A stretch of DNA of 64,000 nucleotides from Raffaelea ambrosiae. Lineage: Eukaryota > Ascomycota > Sordariomycetes > Ophiostomatales > Ophiostomataceae. How positions within the stretch are numbered: position 1 is the stretch's first letter; the number at the start of each line of letters is the position of its first letter. Below the pieces are notes generated by a model. It was given only the letters and a program-made list of their open reading frames with translations, had not been told where the DNA came from and did no database searches. Shown piece by piece: positions 11,479-24,187 of this stretch. The stretch is from positions 366,366 to 430,365 of the forward strand of contig PCDI01000015.1 in assembly GCA_002778195.1 (NCBI GenBank), read 5' to 3'. The position numbers were made by a program, and so were the translations under genes.

Positions 11479-14400
11479 AATGGAAGAAAGATGGAAGAAA
11501 AAGAAACCGAGGCGGCAACGACGATTCGACTTTTTACTATTTTGAAATGGATGGATATCGATAATATGGAAGAAATGGTGTGGTTTGATACGTTCAGAGA
11601 GTTCATTTTTTTTTTTTTCGGCGGGAAACAAAGCAAAAACAAAAACAATATAAGGAAAACCAGATCACGACCTATGTACGCAACATTCTTTTCTCCTCCG
11701 TGGACCCCCAACGATCGATTCCCTGACTCGACGGCATCCTTCCTCCCTCTTTCTCTTCCTCTCCCGTCCTTCATGGCGCTTCCTCTACCCTATCGCCGCC
11801 AGCTCACACCCATCAGCTCATAAAGCCTCCAACATCACATCCTCTCCTCGTCTCCCAGCTTTCCATATCGCATCTTGTGTCATTGTCTTTCTCAGATTCA
11901 TGGTTTGGCGCAGCAATCAATGGTCTTTGGGCGTGCTTTCTTTCATACTCCCCCCCCCCATCTCCTTCCATCCCACCACCTACTACATACTTCTCATATA
12001 TACATTGTCGGTCGGATATTTTCTCTTCTCCTTTTCATTGACTCTTGTTTATTTTCTCGTTCTCTTACATTGATTCATGTCTACTTCTGTTCTTTGCGCG
12101 TTCACTCTGTGGTTTCTTTTTCTGTTCCTATTTACTCAGTTATTTATTATTGGAAGGGGGAGACGTCCAAAGAGAGGGTTTTTTTTTTTTTTTTCAACCT
12201 ACGGCGTTTTTGACCTTTGTCTTTCTGCCGTGTTTAAAATGCATCGCACGCGTGTGTTGTCTTGTATAGCTGGTTCTCCAAAAAAAAATAACGAGTCTGT
12301 TTAAAAACGGTACATTAGTGGACCTTGAACATGCGCATCCTCCTTCTTGCCTGCTGCATCTTTGCAAATATTCTGAGTGCGGACCGGCTTTTGTCTTCGT
12401 TGATTGTCCATGCAGCCCTTGTAGTAAAGATATGGTGACCAGGCAGCAATTCCGAGCAGGCAAAGCTGGCAATGAGCGTAATAAGATGACCACAGTCAAG
12501 GATGCCACGGACTAGAGGAAACATGTCCGTTTCCTTTCATAAGTCTTGCCTGCGCCGGGAGGGTGATCATTTAGTTAGTTTGTCCGCGTTTGTTGAGAGA
12601 GCCAAGGTAATAATGACATTGACTCCAAGAAGACTGACTGGCCAGTCCCCCCAAGTGTAAGACTGAATTTATCCCATGTTTTATTTTTTATTTTTATTTT
12701 TAAAAAAGCATTATTGATGTTTTCCCAACATAACTCAGATGGCCAATTCAATGTCAGATTGAACAAGTATTCTCCGTTCTCAAACCCGCGCATTAGCTGG
12801 TTCGGGTTCTTATTTTGTGTACCATCTCCGTTCACTTGTTCCTTCGGAGACTTTGTAGTGATCGCAAACAACCCCGATTCGGACCGATGCATCGCCGTCT
12901 GCACCGTCTTTCTTACCAATCCATTGTTTGTCCGCCCGTATAAGTCGTAGAACGTATTATTACAAACGCTTCCAAGGAGGGTATTTCCAATTCTTTCCCG
13001 TCTCCCCCGGGGAGGATACAGGCAACTACATACGAGCAATGCTGTGCATCAACAGGACGGCTGGACAATATGCTGAGCCATTGAGATGGCGCCTTGCCGT
13101 GTAAGACGAGGAGCCTTGACTAACAAGCGAAAAGGAGCGGGCAGGACAGACAGGGATTTCCGAGCCAGTAGTTAATAGTGGTCATACATGCAGACTCTGG
13201 CAATGCAAATTTACTCTTATTGCTTACTGAGCATACTATGTACTATGTACTTCTCTACCATGTATGCACAGCATGCACGGGGCAGGATCAATCCCATCCT
13301 GGAACACGGGAACCTGGGACTTTTGTAGTTTGGGTACCGTGGATGGGCCATGTGGATCGTTCATGCCGCACACCGACAAAGCCGAAGTCGAAAGAGCTAT
13401 AAGTCATACGAAACGGCATAAGACATCTGGATAATACATGGAGGCGCATCATTCGGGTGTTCTTGCCATGAAATCCAGGCTCATTAATCAGCTTGGACCG
13501 ACTTGATACTTGTCTCTACTAAGTCTTGACGTCGTTCGTTTGGGCCGGTTTGAAAAGCTCGTGGCAACAGTTTGTCTGCCAGTACAACTGTTGGCCCTCC
13601 CCACTCGTTCCCGCCTCGACACTGCGCCAGCATGTGAGAGAGTGTTCGCCTGGACCCATCGCGTTTGTAAGATCGCCTCGGAGCTCGTAGTGCAGTAATT
13701 GGCATATGTGGAATCCATTATAGGTTGCCAGTTACGATGTTGTCGCTACACTGGCCGTTGCAGTAAAGACGTGAAAAGCAATTCCGTGTTTTGGACTACT
13801 TTCGCCCTTCCAAGCGGGTTAGTGAGGGTCAAGACCAGGCAGATTAAGCCCAGTCAACCCGGGCAGCAGTGCCGTCCGGGTCCCTGTACTCTTGTACTCG
13901 CTAGTTAATTAGTCTAGCGGGCTGGAAGAGGCCCACTTGCGCACATTCGCAGTATTACTTGCTCGCACAAACTTGCATTATTCGGGGAGCGACGGGGGGT
14001 TTCTGGGTGTTGTGGAGAAGGTTTCTATTGGTGCTTTGCTGATGCACCTGGCAAGGCGTAAGGAGAGACAGGCACAGCTGGAGGAGAGACAAGGCAGGTC
14101 TCGGGGACTGGCGTGACCAAATCCTCTCCATTCCGAGACGCAATGGACGATCCAGAGGAACACCCAACAGAGATCAAAGCGCAAAAGTACTGTGACAATG
14201 AGAAGGGTCAAAGGGTCAGGAAGCTGTGCCGGTAACGGGGAACAGGTGAACGACAGAATGCTGTGCAAAGAACTAGGGGTGTCATTGGGCGTGCAGGTGA
14301 TTCATAATGAGTGACTCTGACGGGGGGTGACTTTAGGTGCGGTTTCACACACATAATAGCGGTCGGGTGGCCGTTGGCATTAATCAGCAGTGTGCTTCCC

Positions 14401-16118
14401 TTTTTTTTTTGGCTTAATCTCTATTATTACGGTGGATTTTTATCTCTGTTTTACCGTAGTTTTTCCTTCCTTCTAGATCTGGCCGCGCAACACAAGTCGC
14501 CAAAAGTTTAAGTAGACCCGCTTTTTTCCGCAATGTCATTTCCTCTTGACCGCAACCACGGCTCCAAGACTCACGGAGTATACGACGTGTCGACTCGCCG
14601 GCATGCGGGCCGGAACTGTTACTGCCAAGCCGAAGCGCTCTCTGCCATGCTACGGCGCGCAGACCATTCCAAGACCATGAGGCACAGTATTTGATCACGT
14701 TGTACCGCGTGCCGCGCTTGCATCGGAGCCAGGACCGGCGTCCAACACGGACGGCAGTCTCAAAGGGCCAAGGGGAGGGGGGCGGGGGCGCAACACACAG
14801 AACCCACGGCAAGGGGCCAACGTGCGGAAGGCAGCGTGCGCTGCTAGTGCGGGACATGGCTAGCCAAACGCAACCCAGGGGCGACGCCAAGAAACAGCTG
14901 GGGGGCAGATTGCCCACGCGCCCGGTGCGGTCTCGCGCAAAAGCACACTTCCCGCCAGGCGCACATCAAGCGGGACTGAGGCAAAACACATGGATAACCA
15001 ATCCGGCCGTGGGCTATGCGTACCGCATATGATTCGGGACAATGAACGGATGCCAAGCGGCGTCATGACTGTTCTGCCGTGTTGCGGGTCTGGGTGTGGT
15101 TGTGTCTGGGTCACTGCGGCGGCCGTCCAGTAGCACACAAATACGGATCGTGCGTGTACTAACTAGTTATTATTGTGTAAGGAGTATGGACGGCCAAACT
15201 GATAGGAAAACGAACCTTCTACCTCCGCTCCCCCTACCCCAGCGAAGCCCACCGAAACCCCATCTTGCCTCCAGTAGCGCCATTGCTGGCTACTTGTGTG
15301 GGTTTCAATTTTGCTGTTTTTTCTTGTCTTTATTTTTTCGTTTTTTTTTTTTGCCTTCTGTCCCCCTACGGGTCCTGTGCTCCTTCTTTTGTTCTGTGAT
15401 TCTACTGTCCCCGTTTTTGTTCGGTCCCCATTCTCCCTGCTATTTCACCGACTCTTGGGGCTCTTCGGGCATCGGTCTTAGGATCGGCAAACCCGAGCGC
15501 TCTTTCCTCGCGAAAAATTAAAGCAGTTGCAACCCCCCCTTCGAAGGCTCCTTCCCTGTCGGGCCCTCCCTGACAGAGGTTAAGACAGTTGTGTTGGTTG
15601 ATTGGTAATATATACGGGGAAGCTCCTGTATCCGAAGCTTGGCAAACGCCTGGCTGTTAGCTCCGGCCATTGTTGCTGCCTCTCAGCAATTTTTTTCTCG
15701 GATCCATTGAAGCTATTGGGCGTTTTGGGGTACCCTCCCCTGTCTTCTCTTTTTCGACTCTTGGTATTACTCGTACACGGAACTATTGCTTGCTTTCTTT
15801 TTTCCTTCTTTGTTTGTTTCCTCCACTTGGATTTCCGTTCTTAGACTGATACCTTCCCTGCCTTTCTTTTCGGAATTCCGCTTTCTCTTCTTTCGTCAAA
15901 ACACCTTTTTCTTATTCTCGTGATACTTCCTTTCCTCTTCTTTTGCGTCCCATCCTTCCTCACAACTCGCGTGTCTGACCACACACAACTCTCTCCGGCT
16001 CGTCGGTCTACCCTCGGCATCTCACTCAATTACAGCAGCCCTTCTTTTTTTTTTTTTCCTTCCAAGAACACGCCACCACGCGCATCCTGTTTCCAGCTAC
16101 CAATCCCTCCCTGTTCCA
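11154..16118. other. gene-poor interval left of the candidate metabolite cluster
   Basis: Nearly 5 kb in which I see no convincing gene. It holds a GA microsatellite (about 11448-11475), T-rich and A-rich tracts, AT-richer DNA at about 12500-13300, and the pyrimidine-rich leader of the ABC transporter (about 15300-16118). The longest non-shadow frame (12575-13039, minus) has no family features and an AT-rich composition unlike genes here. A TATATA at about 15609 lies some 500 nt before the transporter start. Confidence 0.45.
11448..11475. repeat. (GA)n microsatellite
   Basis: About 14 GA dinucleotides in the 3' flank of the CK2 beta gene. Confidence 0.9.
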
Positions 16119-19100
16119 ATGGAGGAGAAAGACTTGGAACGGGGAATCAACGCAGAGCCGGCGTCCAGCGCCGTGGCTGCCGAAACCGATCCGCGCTACC
16201 AACACGGAAAGAACGAGGTCGAGGTTGCGCCCCAGCCCTCCAATGCGTCGACATCTACGGCCGCGTCGGTAGATCTTGAGAACCTGCGCGAGGAGGCCCG
16301 CCGAAACAACCCCAATGGCCTCTCCCAGACGCAGTCGCACGTCTCTGTCGAGAGCGCCATCAACGACTTTGCGCACCTGCAGCATGAGCTGACGGGCATC
16401 TCGCGTGCGCGCAGCCGGGCCAGCAGCCATGCCCGACGTGCCTCACAGGGCGAGAAGGACGGCGCGGCCTCGCTGGCCGCCGAGGCCGGCGACGACGATC
16501 TCGAAGAGCAGTTCGACCTCGAGGGCTACCTGCGCGGCAGCCTGGCGGCCGCCGAGGAGGCTGGCATCCGCCCGAAGCACATTGGCCTGTACTGGGACGG
16601 CCTGGCGGTGCGTGGCATGGGCGGCATGAGCAACTTTGTGCGGACCTTCCCCGACGCCATTGTCAGCTTCTTCGACGTGGTCTCGCCGCTGTTCAGGCTG
16701 CTGGGCAAGGGCCCCAAGGGCACCGAGGTGACCATCCTCGAGGGCTTCCGCGGCGTGTGCAAGCCGGGCGAGATGGTGCTGGTGCTGGGCAAGCCCGGCT
16801 CCGGCTGCACGACGTTCCTCAAGACCATCTCCAACCAGCGCTACGGCTACACGGGCGTCGAGGGCGACGTGCTGTACGGGCCCTTCACGGCCAGGGAGTT
16901 TGAGCACTACCGCGGCGAGGCGCTCTACAACCAGGAGGACGACGTGCACCACGCGACGCTGACGGTCGAGCAGACGCTCGCGTTTGCGCTGGACACCAAG
17001 GTGGCCGGCAAGCTGCCGGCCGGCATGACCAAGGCGCAGTTCAAGAAGCAGGTCATCGACACGATGCTCAAGATGTTCAACATTGAGCACACGCGCAACA
17101 CCGTCGTGGGCGGGCCCTTTGTGCGCGGCGTCTCGGGCGGCGAGCGCAAGCGCGTCAGCATTGCCGAGATGCTCTGCACCAACGCCTGCGTCGTCTCCTA
17201 CGACAACAGCACCCGCGGCCTCGACGCCTCGACCGCCCTCGACTTTGTCAAGTGCCTGCGCACCTACTGCACCCTCTACCGCACCACCACCTTTGTGTCG
17301 CTCTACCAGGCCTCCGAGAACATCTACGCCCAGTTCGACAAGGTCATGGTCATCGACGGCGGCCGGCAGGTCTTCTTTGGTCCCGCCCAGGAGGCCCGCG
17401 CCTACTTTGAGAGCCTCGGATTTGCGCCCCGCCCGCGCCAGACCACGCCCGACTACCTCACCGGCTGCACCGACGAGTACGAGCGCGCCTATGCCCCGGG
17501 CTTCTCCGAGGCCAACGCGCCCCACGACCCGGCCTCGCTGGCCAAGGCGTTTGCCGACTCGCCGCACGCGCGGCGTCTGGACGACGAGATGGCCACCTAC
17601 AAGGCCGGCCTGGCCGAGGAGGAGCACAAGTACCACGATTTCCGGGTGGCCGTGAAGGAGAGCAAGCAATGGGGAGCGGGAGGGTAAGTTTGCAGGCCCG
17701 GGGAGGGGGGAAGGACAGGGAGCCGGAAAGACAGAAAGAAAGAGACAAGGGGAAAAAAAAAAAAAAGCGAAGAACCACCACTAACCGGACTACGACAGAT
17801 CCGTCTATGCCATTCCCTTTTACCGCCAGATCTGGGCCCTCTTCAAGCGCCAGTTCAGCCTCAAACTGCAGGACAGACTCGCCCTGTCTCTGGCCTGGCT
17901 GCGCACCATTGTCATCGGCATTGTCCTGGCCACGCTCTACCTGCGTCTGCCCGAGACCACGGCCAGTGCGTTTGGCAAGGGCGGTCTGATGTTCACCTCG
18001 CTGCTGTTCAATGCTTTTGAAGCCTTTTCGGAACTGTCTACAGTCATGTTGGGGTATTTTTTTTTCTTTCTTCCCCTCCATCTTTTGTTTTTTTTTTTGT
18101 TTTTTTTTTGTTTTTTCGTTTTGTCGTTTTTTTTTTCTTCTCATTTTCTATTTTCAGCGGCATTGTTTCTCTTTACTAACCCCCCCCAGACGTTCGGTTC
18201 TAAACAAGCACCGCTCCTACGCCTTCCACCGACCGTCCGCGCTATGGCTCGCCCAGATCCTCGTCGACCAGGCTTTTGCCATCACCCGCATCCTCGTCTT
18301 CTGCATTATTGTCTACTTTGGAACCAATCTGTACCGCAGTGCCGGCGCCTTCTTCACCTTCTTCCTGATGATTCTGTCCGGCAACATCGGCATGACCCTC
18401 TTTGTGCGCATCATCGGCTGCGTCAGCCCCGACTTCAACTACGCCAACAAGATAGCCGTCGTAGGTGTGACGCTCTTCATCACGACCTCGGGCTATCTCA
18501 TCCAGTACCAGTCCGAGAAGGTGTGGCTCCGCTGGATCTACTACGTCAACATTCTGGGGCTGAGCTTCAGCGCCATGATGGAGAACGAGTTCAGCCGCAT
18601 CCAGATGAAGTGCACCCCTGAGAGTTTGATTCCATCGGGCGAGGGCTACACCGACATCAACCACCAGGTGTGCACGCTTTCGGGATCGGTCTACGGTACC
18701 GACATTGTCTCTGGCTCCGCCTACATCGAGCAAGGATTTGCGTACAAGCCTAGTGAGCTGTGGCGCAACTGGGGCATTGTCCTGGCCATCATCGTCTTCT
18801 TCCTCATTCTCAACGTTGTCTTTGGCGAGATCATGCGCTTCGGCATGGGTGGCAATACCGCCCGCATCTACGCTCGGCCCAGCAAGGAGCGGACGGCCCT
18901 GAACAAGAAGCTGGTGGACGGCCGCGAGGAGCGCCGCCGCACCAAGACCGAGATCGAGAGCTCCGACCTCAGCATCAACTCCAAGAGCGTCCTGACCTGG
19001 GAAGGCCTGAACTACGATGTGCCCGTCCCGGGCGGCACCCGTCGTCTGCTGAACGATGTGTATGGCTACGTCAAGCCGGGGTCGCTGACCGCGCTCATGG

Positions 19101-21059
19101 GCGCCTCGGGCGCCGGCAAGACCACGCTTCTGGACGTGCTGGCGTCGCGCAAGAACATTGGTGTGATCTCGCCCAGTGGCGCCGTGCTCGTGGACGGGCA
19201 CAAGCCGGGCAAGCAGTTCCAGCGCAGCACCTCGTACGCCGAGCAGATGGACGTGCACGACCCGTCGCAGTCTGTGCGCGAGGCTTTCCGGTTTTCGGCG
19301 GATCTTCGGCAGCCGTTCGAGACGCCCCAGGCCGAGAAATACGCGTATGTGGAGGAGATCATCAGCCTGCTCGAGCTGGAGGAGCTGGCCGACTGCATCA
19401 TCGGCGCGCCCGAGTATGGTCTGACGGTGGAGCAGCGCAAGCGGGTCACCATTGGCGTGGAGCTGGCGGCCAAGCCGGAGATGCTGCTGTTCCTGGACGA
19501 GCCCACCTCGGGCCTGGACTCCCAGTCTGCCTTCAACATTGTCCGCTTCCTCCGCAAGCTGGCCGGCGCGGGGCAGGCCATTCTGTGCACGATCCACCAG
19601 CCGAACGCCGCGCTGTTCGAGCAGTTCGACCGGCTGCTGCTGCTCAAGTCGGGCGGCCGCTGCATCTACTTTGGCGACATTGGCAAGGACGCGGCGGTGC
19701 TGCGCGCGTACCTCAAGCGCCACGGCGCCGAAGCCAAGGACACGGACAACGTGGCCGAGTTCATGCTGGAAGCCATCGGCGCCGGCAGCTCGCCGCGCAT
19801 CGGCGACCGCGACTGGGCGGACCTGTGGGCGGAGAGCCCCGAGTTTGTCGAGGTCAAGAGGGCCATTGTGGACATCAAGCAGGAGCGGATCGCCGCTGTG
19901 CGTGCCGAGAACGCCGGTGGGGCGCCGGGTGGTGGCAGCCACGGCCCTCCTCTGACCGCGGTCCAGTCGGCGGGCGCGGCGAGCTCGGTGGCTGGCGGGC
20001 GCGGCAGCAGCGTGGCGCCCGAGAAGGAGTATGCGTCGCCGTTCCACCACCAGGTCAAGATTGTGCTGCGGCGGACGACGGTGGCGCTGTACCGCGAGGC
20101 CAACTACCAGTTCTCGCGCTTCTTCAACCACGTGGCGATTGCGCTGATCACGGGCCTGACGTACCTGAACCTCAACGACTCGCGGTCGTCGCTGCAGTAC
20201 AAGGTGTTTGTCATGTTCCAGGTGACGGTGCTGCCGGCGCTGATCATCTCGCCGGTCGAGGTCATGTACCACATCAAGCGCAGCATCTTCTTCCGCGAGT
20301 CGTCGTCCAAGATGTACAGCAGCACCGTGTTTGCGCTGTGCATGCTGGTGGCCGAGCTGCCGTACGCGGTGCTGTGCGCGGTCAGCTTCTTTTTGCCGCT
20401 GTACTACATGCCGGGCCTGCAGCACGCGACCTCGCGCGCCGGGCTGCAGTTCTTCTACGTGCTGACGACCGAGCTGTTCAGCGTGACGCTGGCGCAGGCG
20501 CTGTCGGCGCTGACGCCGTCGACGTTCATCTCGAGCCAGTTTGACCCGTTCATCATGATCACGTTTTCGCTGTTCTGCGGCGTGACCATCCCGTCGGTGC
20601 AGATGCCCGGCTTCTGGCGCGCGTGGCTGTTCCAGCTGGACCCGTTCACGCGCCTGATTGGCGGCATGGTGGTGACGGCGCTGCACGAGGCGCCCGTGGT
20701 GTGCAGCGAGGCGGAGCTGAACCTGTTCCAGGCGCCGGACAACATGACGTGCGGCGACTACATGCAGAACTTTTTCGACCGGGGCGGCGCGGGCTACCTG
20801 GTGGACCCGAGCGCGACGGGCCAGTGCGGCTACTGCGCGTACAAGGTGGGCGACCAGTTCTACGAGCCGCTGGGCTTTTCGTTCAGCAACCGGTGGCGGG
20901 ATCTGGGCATCTTCTTGTCGTTTATCGGCAGCAACATGATTCTGATTTTTGTGGCGGTAAGTCCAGATAGCCCCTTGACGTCTTGCATCAACCGAATGCA
21001 GGGAAAACTAAAACTAATTCTCCAAACAGAGCAAATATTTGAACTTCAACCGTCGTTAA
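16119..21059 (+). CDS. PDR-type (ABCG) full-size ABC transporter
   Basis: Plasma-membrane efflux pump of the pleiotropic drug resistance class, arranged NBD1-TMD1-NBD2-TMD2. Exons 16119-17683, 17799-18053, 18190-20956 and 21030-21059 give 1,538 residues, normal for the class. NBD1 has the fungal Walker A with cysteine in place of lysine (GKPGSGCTT, about 224), an intact signature VSGGERKRVS (about 338), and Asn after the Walker B Asp (DNSTRGLDAS). NBD2 has a canonical Walker A (GASGAGKTT, about 910), a degenerate signature (VEQRKRVTIG) and Walker B LLFLDEPTSGLDS. This complementary asymmetry is typical of fungal PDR pumps. Hydrophobic helices follow each NBD. The last intron (20957-21029) is inferred because splicing yields a short basic end (KYLNFNRR) typical of the family. 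It is convergent with the P450 and plausibly exports the neighbouring PKS-NRPS product; a general drug pump is the alternative. Confidence 0.93.
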
Positions 21060-21465
21060 GAACGGAAGTGTTTTACAATCCAAATTTTTGAGGGGGGGGG
21101 GCAATTGAAAGAAGAGGGATCCTACGGGACTACGGGACTCAAAAAAAAAAGGGAGAAAAAAAAATTTAGATACCATCCGGAGCATGGAGTCTAGGGAGAC
21201 ATCCAGATTCAAATGATTGTGTGCGTGTATGCTAGTGTGAGCTTCGAGAATCGTGGATGGGTCTATGCATATAGAGGAAAATCAAACAATAAGATAATGA
21301 GAAAAACAAAACAAAGCGAGTGTGTCATGGGCTAGGAACGGCATGCCAAATAATCTTTGTAGCTGGACTGTGCCTACCGAACATGCCCAAACCCATACCA
21401 TCATCGAAAAGCCACACATAGTGCTCCGTGTTCAGAGACATGGACGCGTTCTGCCCCCCGCACGG
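21060..21465. other. convergent 3' region between transporter and P450
   Basis: Short A-rich and G-rich tracts; no gene. It separates two converging stop codons, so it should hold both terminators and polyadenylation sites. Confidence 0.5.
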
Positions 21466-23191
21466 TCACCGCATCCGCACATACGCGGGCAGCCCTCCTT
21501 CCATGGGCAGCGTCAGACTCGTCTTGGTCACCCGCGCGGTGCGCTTGTCCTGCTCGCTGCCGGCCTCCTCCACGTCGAAAAACCAGACGGTCGCCGCCAG
21601 GGCCTGCACCGAGATGGCCTCGGCCATTTTCCGGCCCAGGCAATTGCGCGGGCCGCCGTGGAAGACGGGGTACTCGGACGGGCTGCGGCTGACGAGGCGG
21701 CAGGGGGGCTGCGTGTCTGTCTCCTGGCTCGGGGTCGCCTCGGTGGCCTCGGTGGCCTCGGTGGCCTCGGCCGGCACGAGCCACCGCTCGGGCCGAAACG
21801 CCTCGGCGTCGTCGCCCCACGTCAACCGCGACCGGTTCATGGCCCACAGACACCAGAGCACCAGGCTCCCGTGGGGCAGGTACGTGCCGTCCGGGAGCGT
21901 CAGTCCGGCGGGCGCCTCGACCTGCTTGATCTCAAACGGGATGGGCGGGTACAGCCGGAGGCCCTCGAAGAAGACGGCCATGGTGTAGGGCATCGCCGCG
22001 GGCGTGAGGCGGGCATAGTCGAGGTGGGCCATCTGCTCCGCTCTGTCGGCCCTGTCGGTGTCCGCTGGCGGCGCCGCGAGGCCCAGCACGCGCTGGGCCT
22101 CGGCGCGCATGCGGGCGACGACGCGCGGGTGCTTCATGAGCATGTAGCACGTCCAGGTGAGGGCGTGGGCGACCGTGTCGCGGCCGGCGGAGAGATAGTT
22201 GAGGGCCGCGTCGGCCACCACGTCCTGGTCGCTGATGGCGTCGAGCAGCGACTGGATGAGCGTGCCCGAGACCTCGTCCAGCTTGGACGGGGGGGCGGGC
22301 GCGGCTGGGCCGTGCTGCGACTGGCGGTGGGCGACGGCGGTGGCGACGATGCGGCGGCCAAAGGTGTGGACGGTGGCAAAGGCGCGGCGCAGGTCGGCGG
22401 CGTTCCAAAGGGCGTCGGTGACGAACCAGAGCGGGTTCTGGAAGCGCTCGGTGGTGCGGCCGGAGGCGTAGTCGAAGGCGACGCTGAAGTCGTCGTCGGC
22501 GTGCATTTCCATGTTGTAGGCCATCTTGCCCATGATGCGGGAGGTCAGCTCGTGGAAGACGGCCTGGAGGTCGACCGGGGTCGGGTCCTGCGAGGAGGAA
22601 CGCGAGGACAAAGCAAGAGAGGACAGCATGCTGCCGAGATACTGCGGCAGGGCGACCTCGGTCAAGACGCGAAAGTTGGCCGTGTTGAGAAAGGCCAGGC
22701 CGGCCTTGCGCTGGACGCGCCAGACGTCGCCGTCGGCGTTGACGATGCCGTGGCCAAACAGGTCCCACATCATGCCCTTGGCGAACTGGCCCTTGCTGAC
22801 GAGGGTGCCCTCCTGGCGGAAGACATAGTCGAGATTGCGCGGGTCGCTGATGACGACCCCCGGCGGCAGCGTGGGCACGGCGACCTGGAGCGTCTCGTAG
22901 CCGAACTGGTGGTGGCAGCGGACGAACCAGTCAAAGAGGCGCTGGCGGGCCCGCAAGAAGAGGATGCCGTTGCCGACCAGCGGGAGGGTGTTGGGGGGTT
23001 TCCTGGGGAGCGTCAGTCACACGAAGCCGTGGCAGGGCATGGTTCGTCGTCCACCAGGCAGTCTTCATTCACCTCAGTGGAACGCCATTTCGCCGAATCA
23101 GGGGCGTCCGAAAGGTCATAAACAGGACAGAGCTCAGCAGCAGCCCGGCGACCGCATAGAGCAGCGACGGCAAGCCATGGAACAAAGCCAT
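21466..23191 (-). CDS. membrane-anchored cytochrome P450 monooxygenase
   Basis: Haem-thiolate monooxygenase, probably on the ER membrane. Exon 1 is 23191-23073 and exon 2 is 23002-21466, with a 70-nt intron; splicing gives 551 residues. Exon 1 encodes a hydrophobic anchor (residues about 5-28); the junction yields KPPNTLPLVGNG, the expected proline-rich hinge. Motifs in order: I-helix AGRDTVAHALTW, K-helix EGLRLYPP (ExxR), FRPERW (PERF region), and the haem loop FHGGPRNCLGRKMA with ligand Cys494. General look is CYP52/CYP86-like (alkane or fatty-acid hydroxylase clan), but I cannot assign a CYP family by eye. An EAT tripeptide repeat lies between the PERF region and the haem loop. It lies about 1 kb downstream of the PKS-NRPS on the same strand, so tailoring of that product is the likely role. 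Confidence 0.93.
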
Positions 23192-24187
23192 CCTGGAACT
23201 GCGAAACAAGCCAAAGAAAGTCTGGTCCTCCGCTGGCTGAGATGTGCCCGAGAGAAGATTGTTCTGGTCTGTCTTCTTGGGCCAAGATATCTGCCCCAAA
23301 CCCACAACTTGTCGGAGCCGGTCGTTGCAGAGAAGCCGATTGTGCATGCATTCGTGCCCGGGATCTCACCTTGGTTTTGTCGTTGTCCGGCAGTGAGATT
23401 TTCGGCGGGTGCTCAGCATCTGCCCAGACTCAGCCACAATGACTTCATGGTTGTTTTGTCTGGCAGTCCTCCTTGCCTCTGTTGGGGGGGGGCGGTCGAC
23501 ACACGGCACGTCTCAACCATGAGCCACGCTGTGAAACGGGAGAGGAGATCGCCAGTAGTTCCCGACACACGGACGCACCACACGGATCACAGGGGGTCCC
23601 AGCGGGGGGGGGGGGGGGCAGGGTTGCGTTGAGTCGGGTGAACCTCTGCGAGGAGCTTCTTTCGGTTGCATTTTTACACTGAATCCAATCAGCCTTTGTC
23701 CATTAGTGAATAACAGAATCCATCCCGCAACCAACTCATAGGAAGGAGTGTCCGGCTGGAGTACGCGAGCAAGTGCCGGTCGCTCCTTCCCAATTGTTCA
23801 ACCGAACACCAACGCAAAAACAGGCCACATCTGGAGAAAAATCAATACATCGTTTCTGCCCTCAAAAACCCCTCCAAAAAACCCATGTTCCATCTCGCTG
23901 ATGACGATCATCGAGGCCATGGCGAACTCCATCGCACTGACAGAATGCACTGCAACCTCTGGGGAAGAGAAAGCACCAATTGCACAAGACACATCAACAC
24001 TTTTGTTATATTCACGGCAAGGCTCATAAGCAGCCCGGTTCACTACTAGAATATCCAACATATCTGTCTAGCTTCCGTTCCCTTCTTTCACTGGTCTTTT
24101 TCGTGGTATCATGCATAAACCCAATCTCAAGAGACAAAGAAAAACAAAAACAAAAAAGCCCCAACTACCATCAAATCAACAATCAAT
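23192..24187. other. region between P450 start and PKS-NRPS stop
   Basis: About 1 kb acting as the P450 promoter and the PKS-NRPS 3' flank. It contains a G run of about 13 near 23605-23618 and another G tract near 23485. No gene is supported; short frames on both strands lack recognisable content. Confidence 0.5.

Noticed and set aside
12575..13039. 154-codon minus frame in AT-richer intergenic DNA
   Set aside because: Composition unlike genes of this window, no domain, no signal peptide, no splice partners found.
18242..20686. 814-codon minus frame and the 594-codon plus frame at 18760-20544
   Set aside because: Shadows of the ABC transporter; no family sequence in either.
22964..23632. 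222-codon plus frame over the P450 start
   Set aside because: Antisense to the P450 N-terminus and promoter; no protein features.
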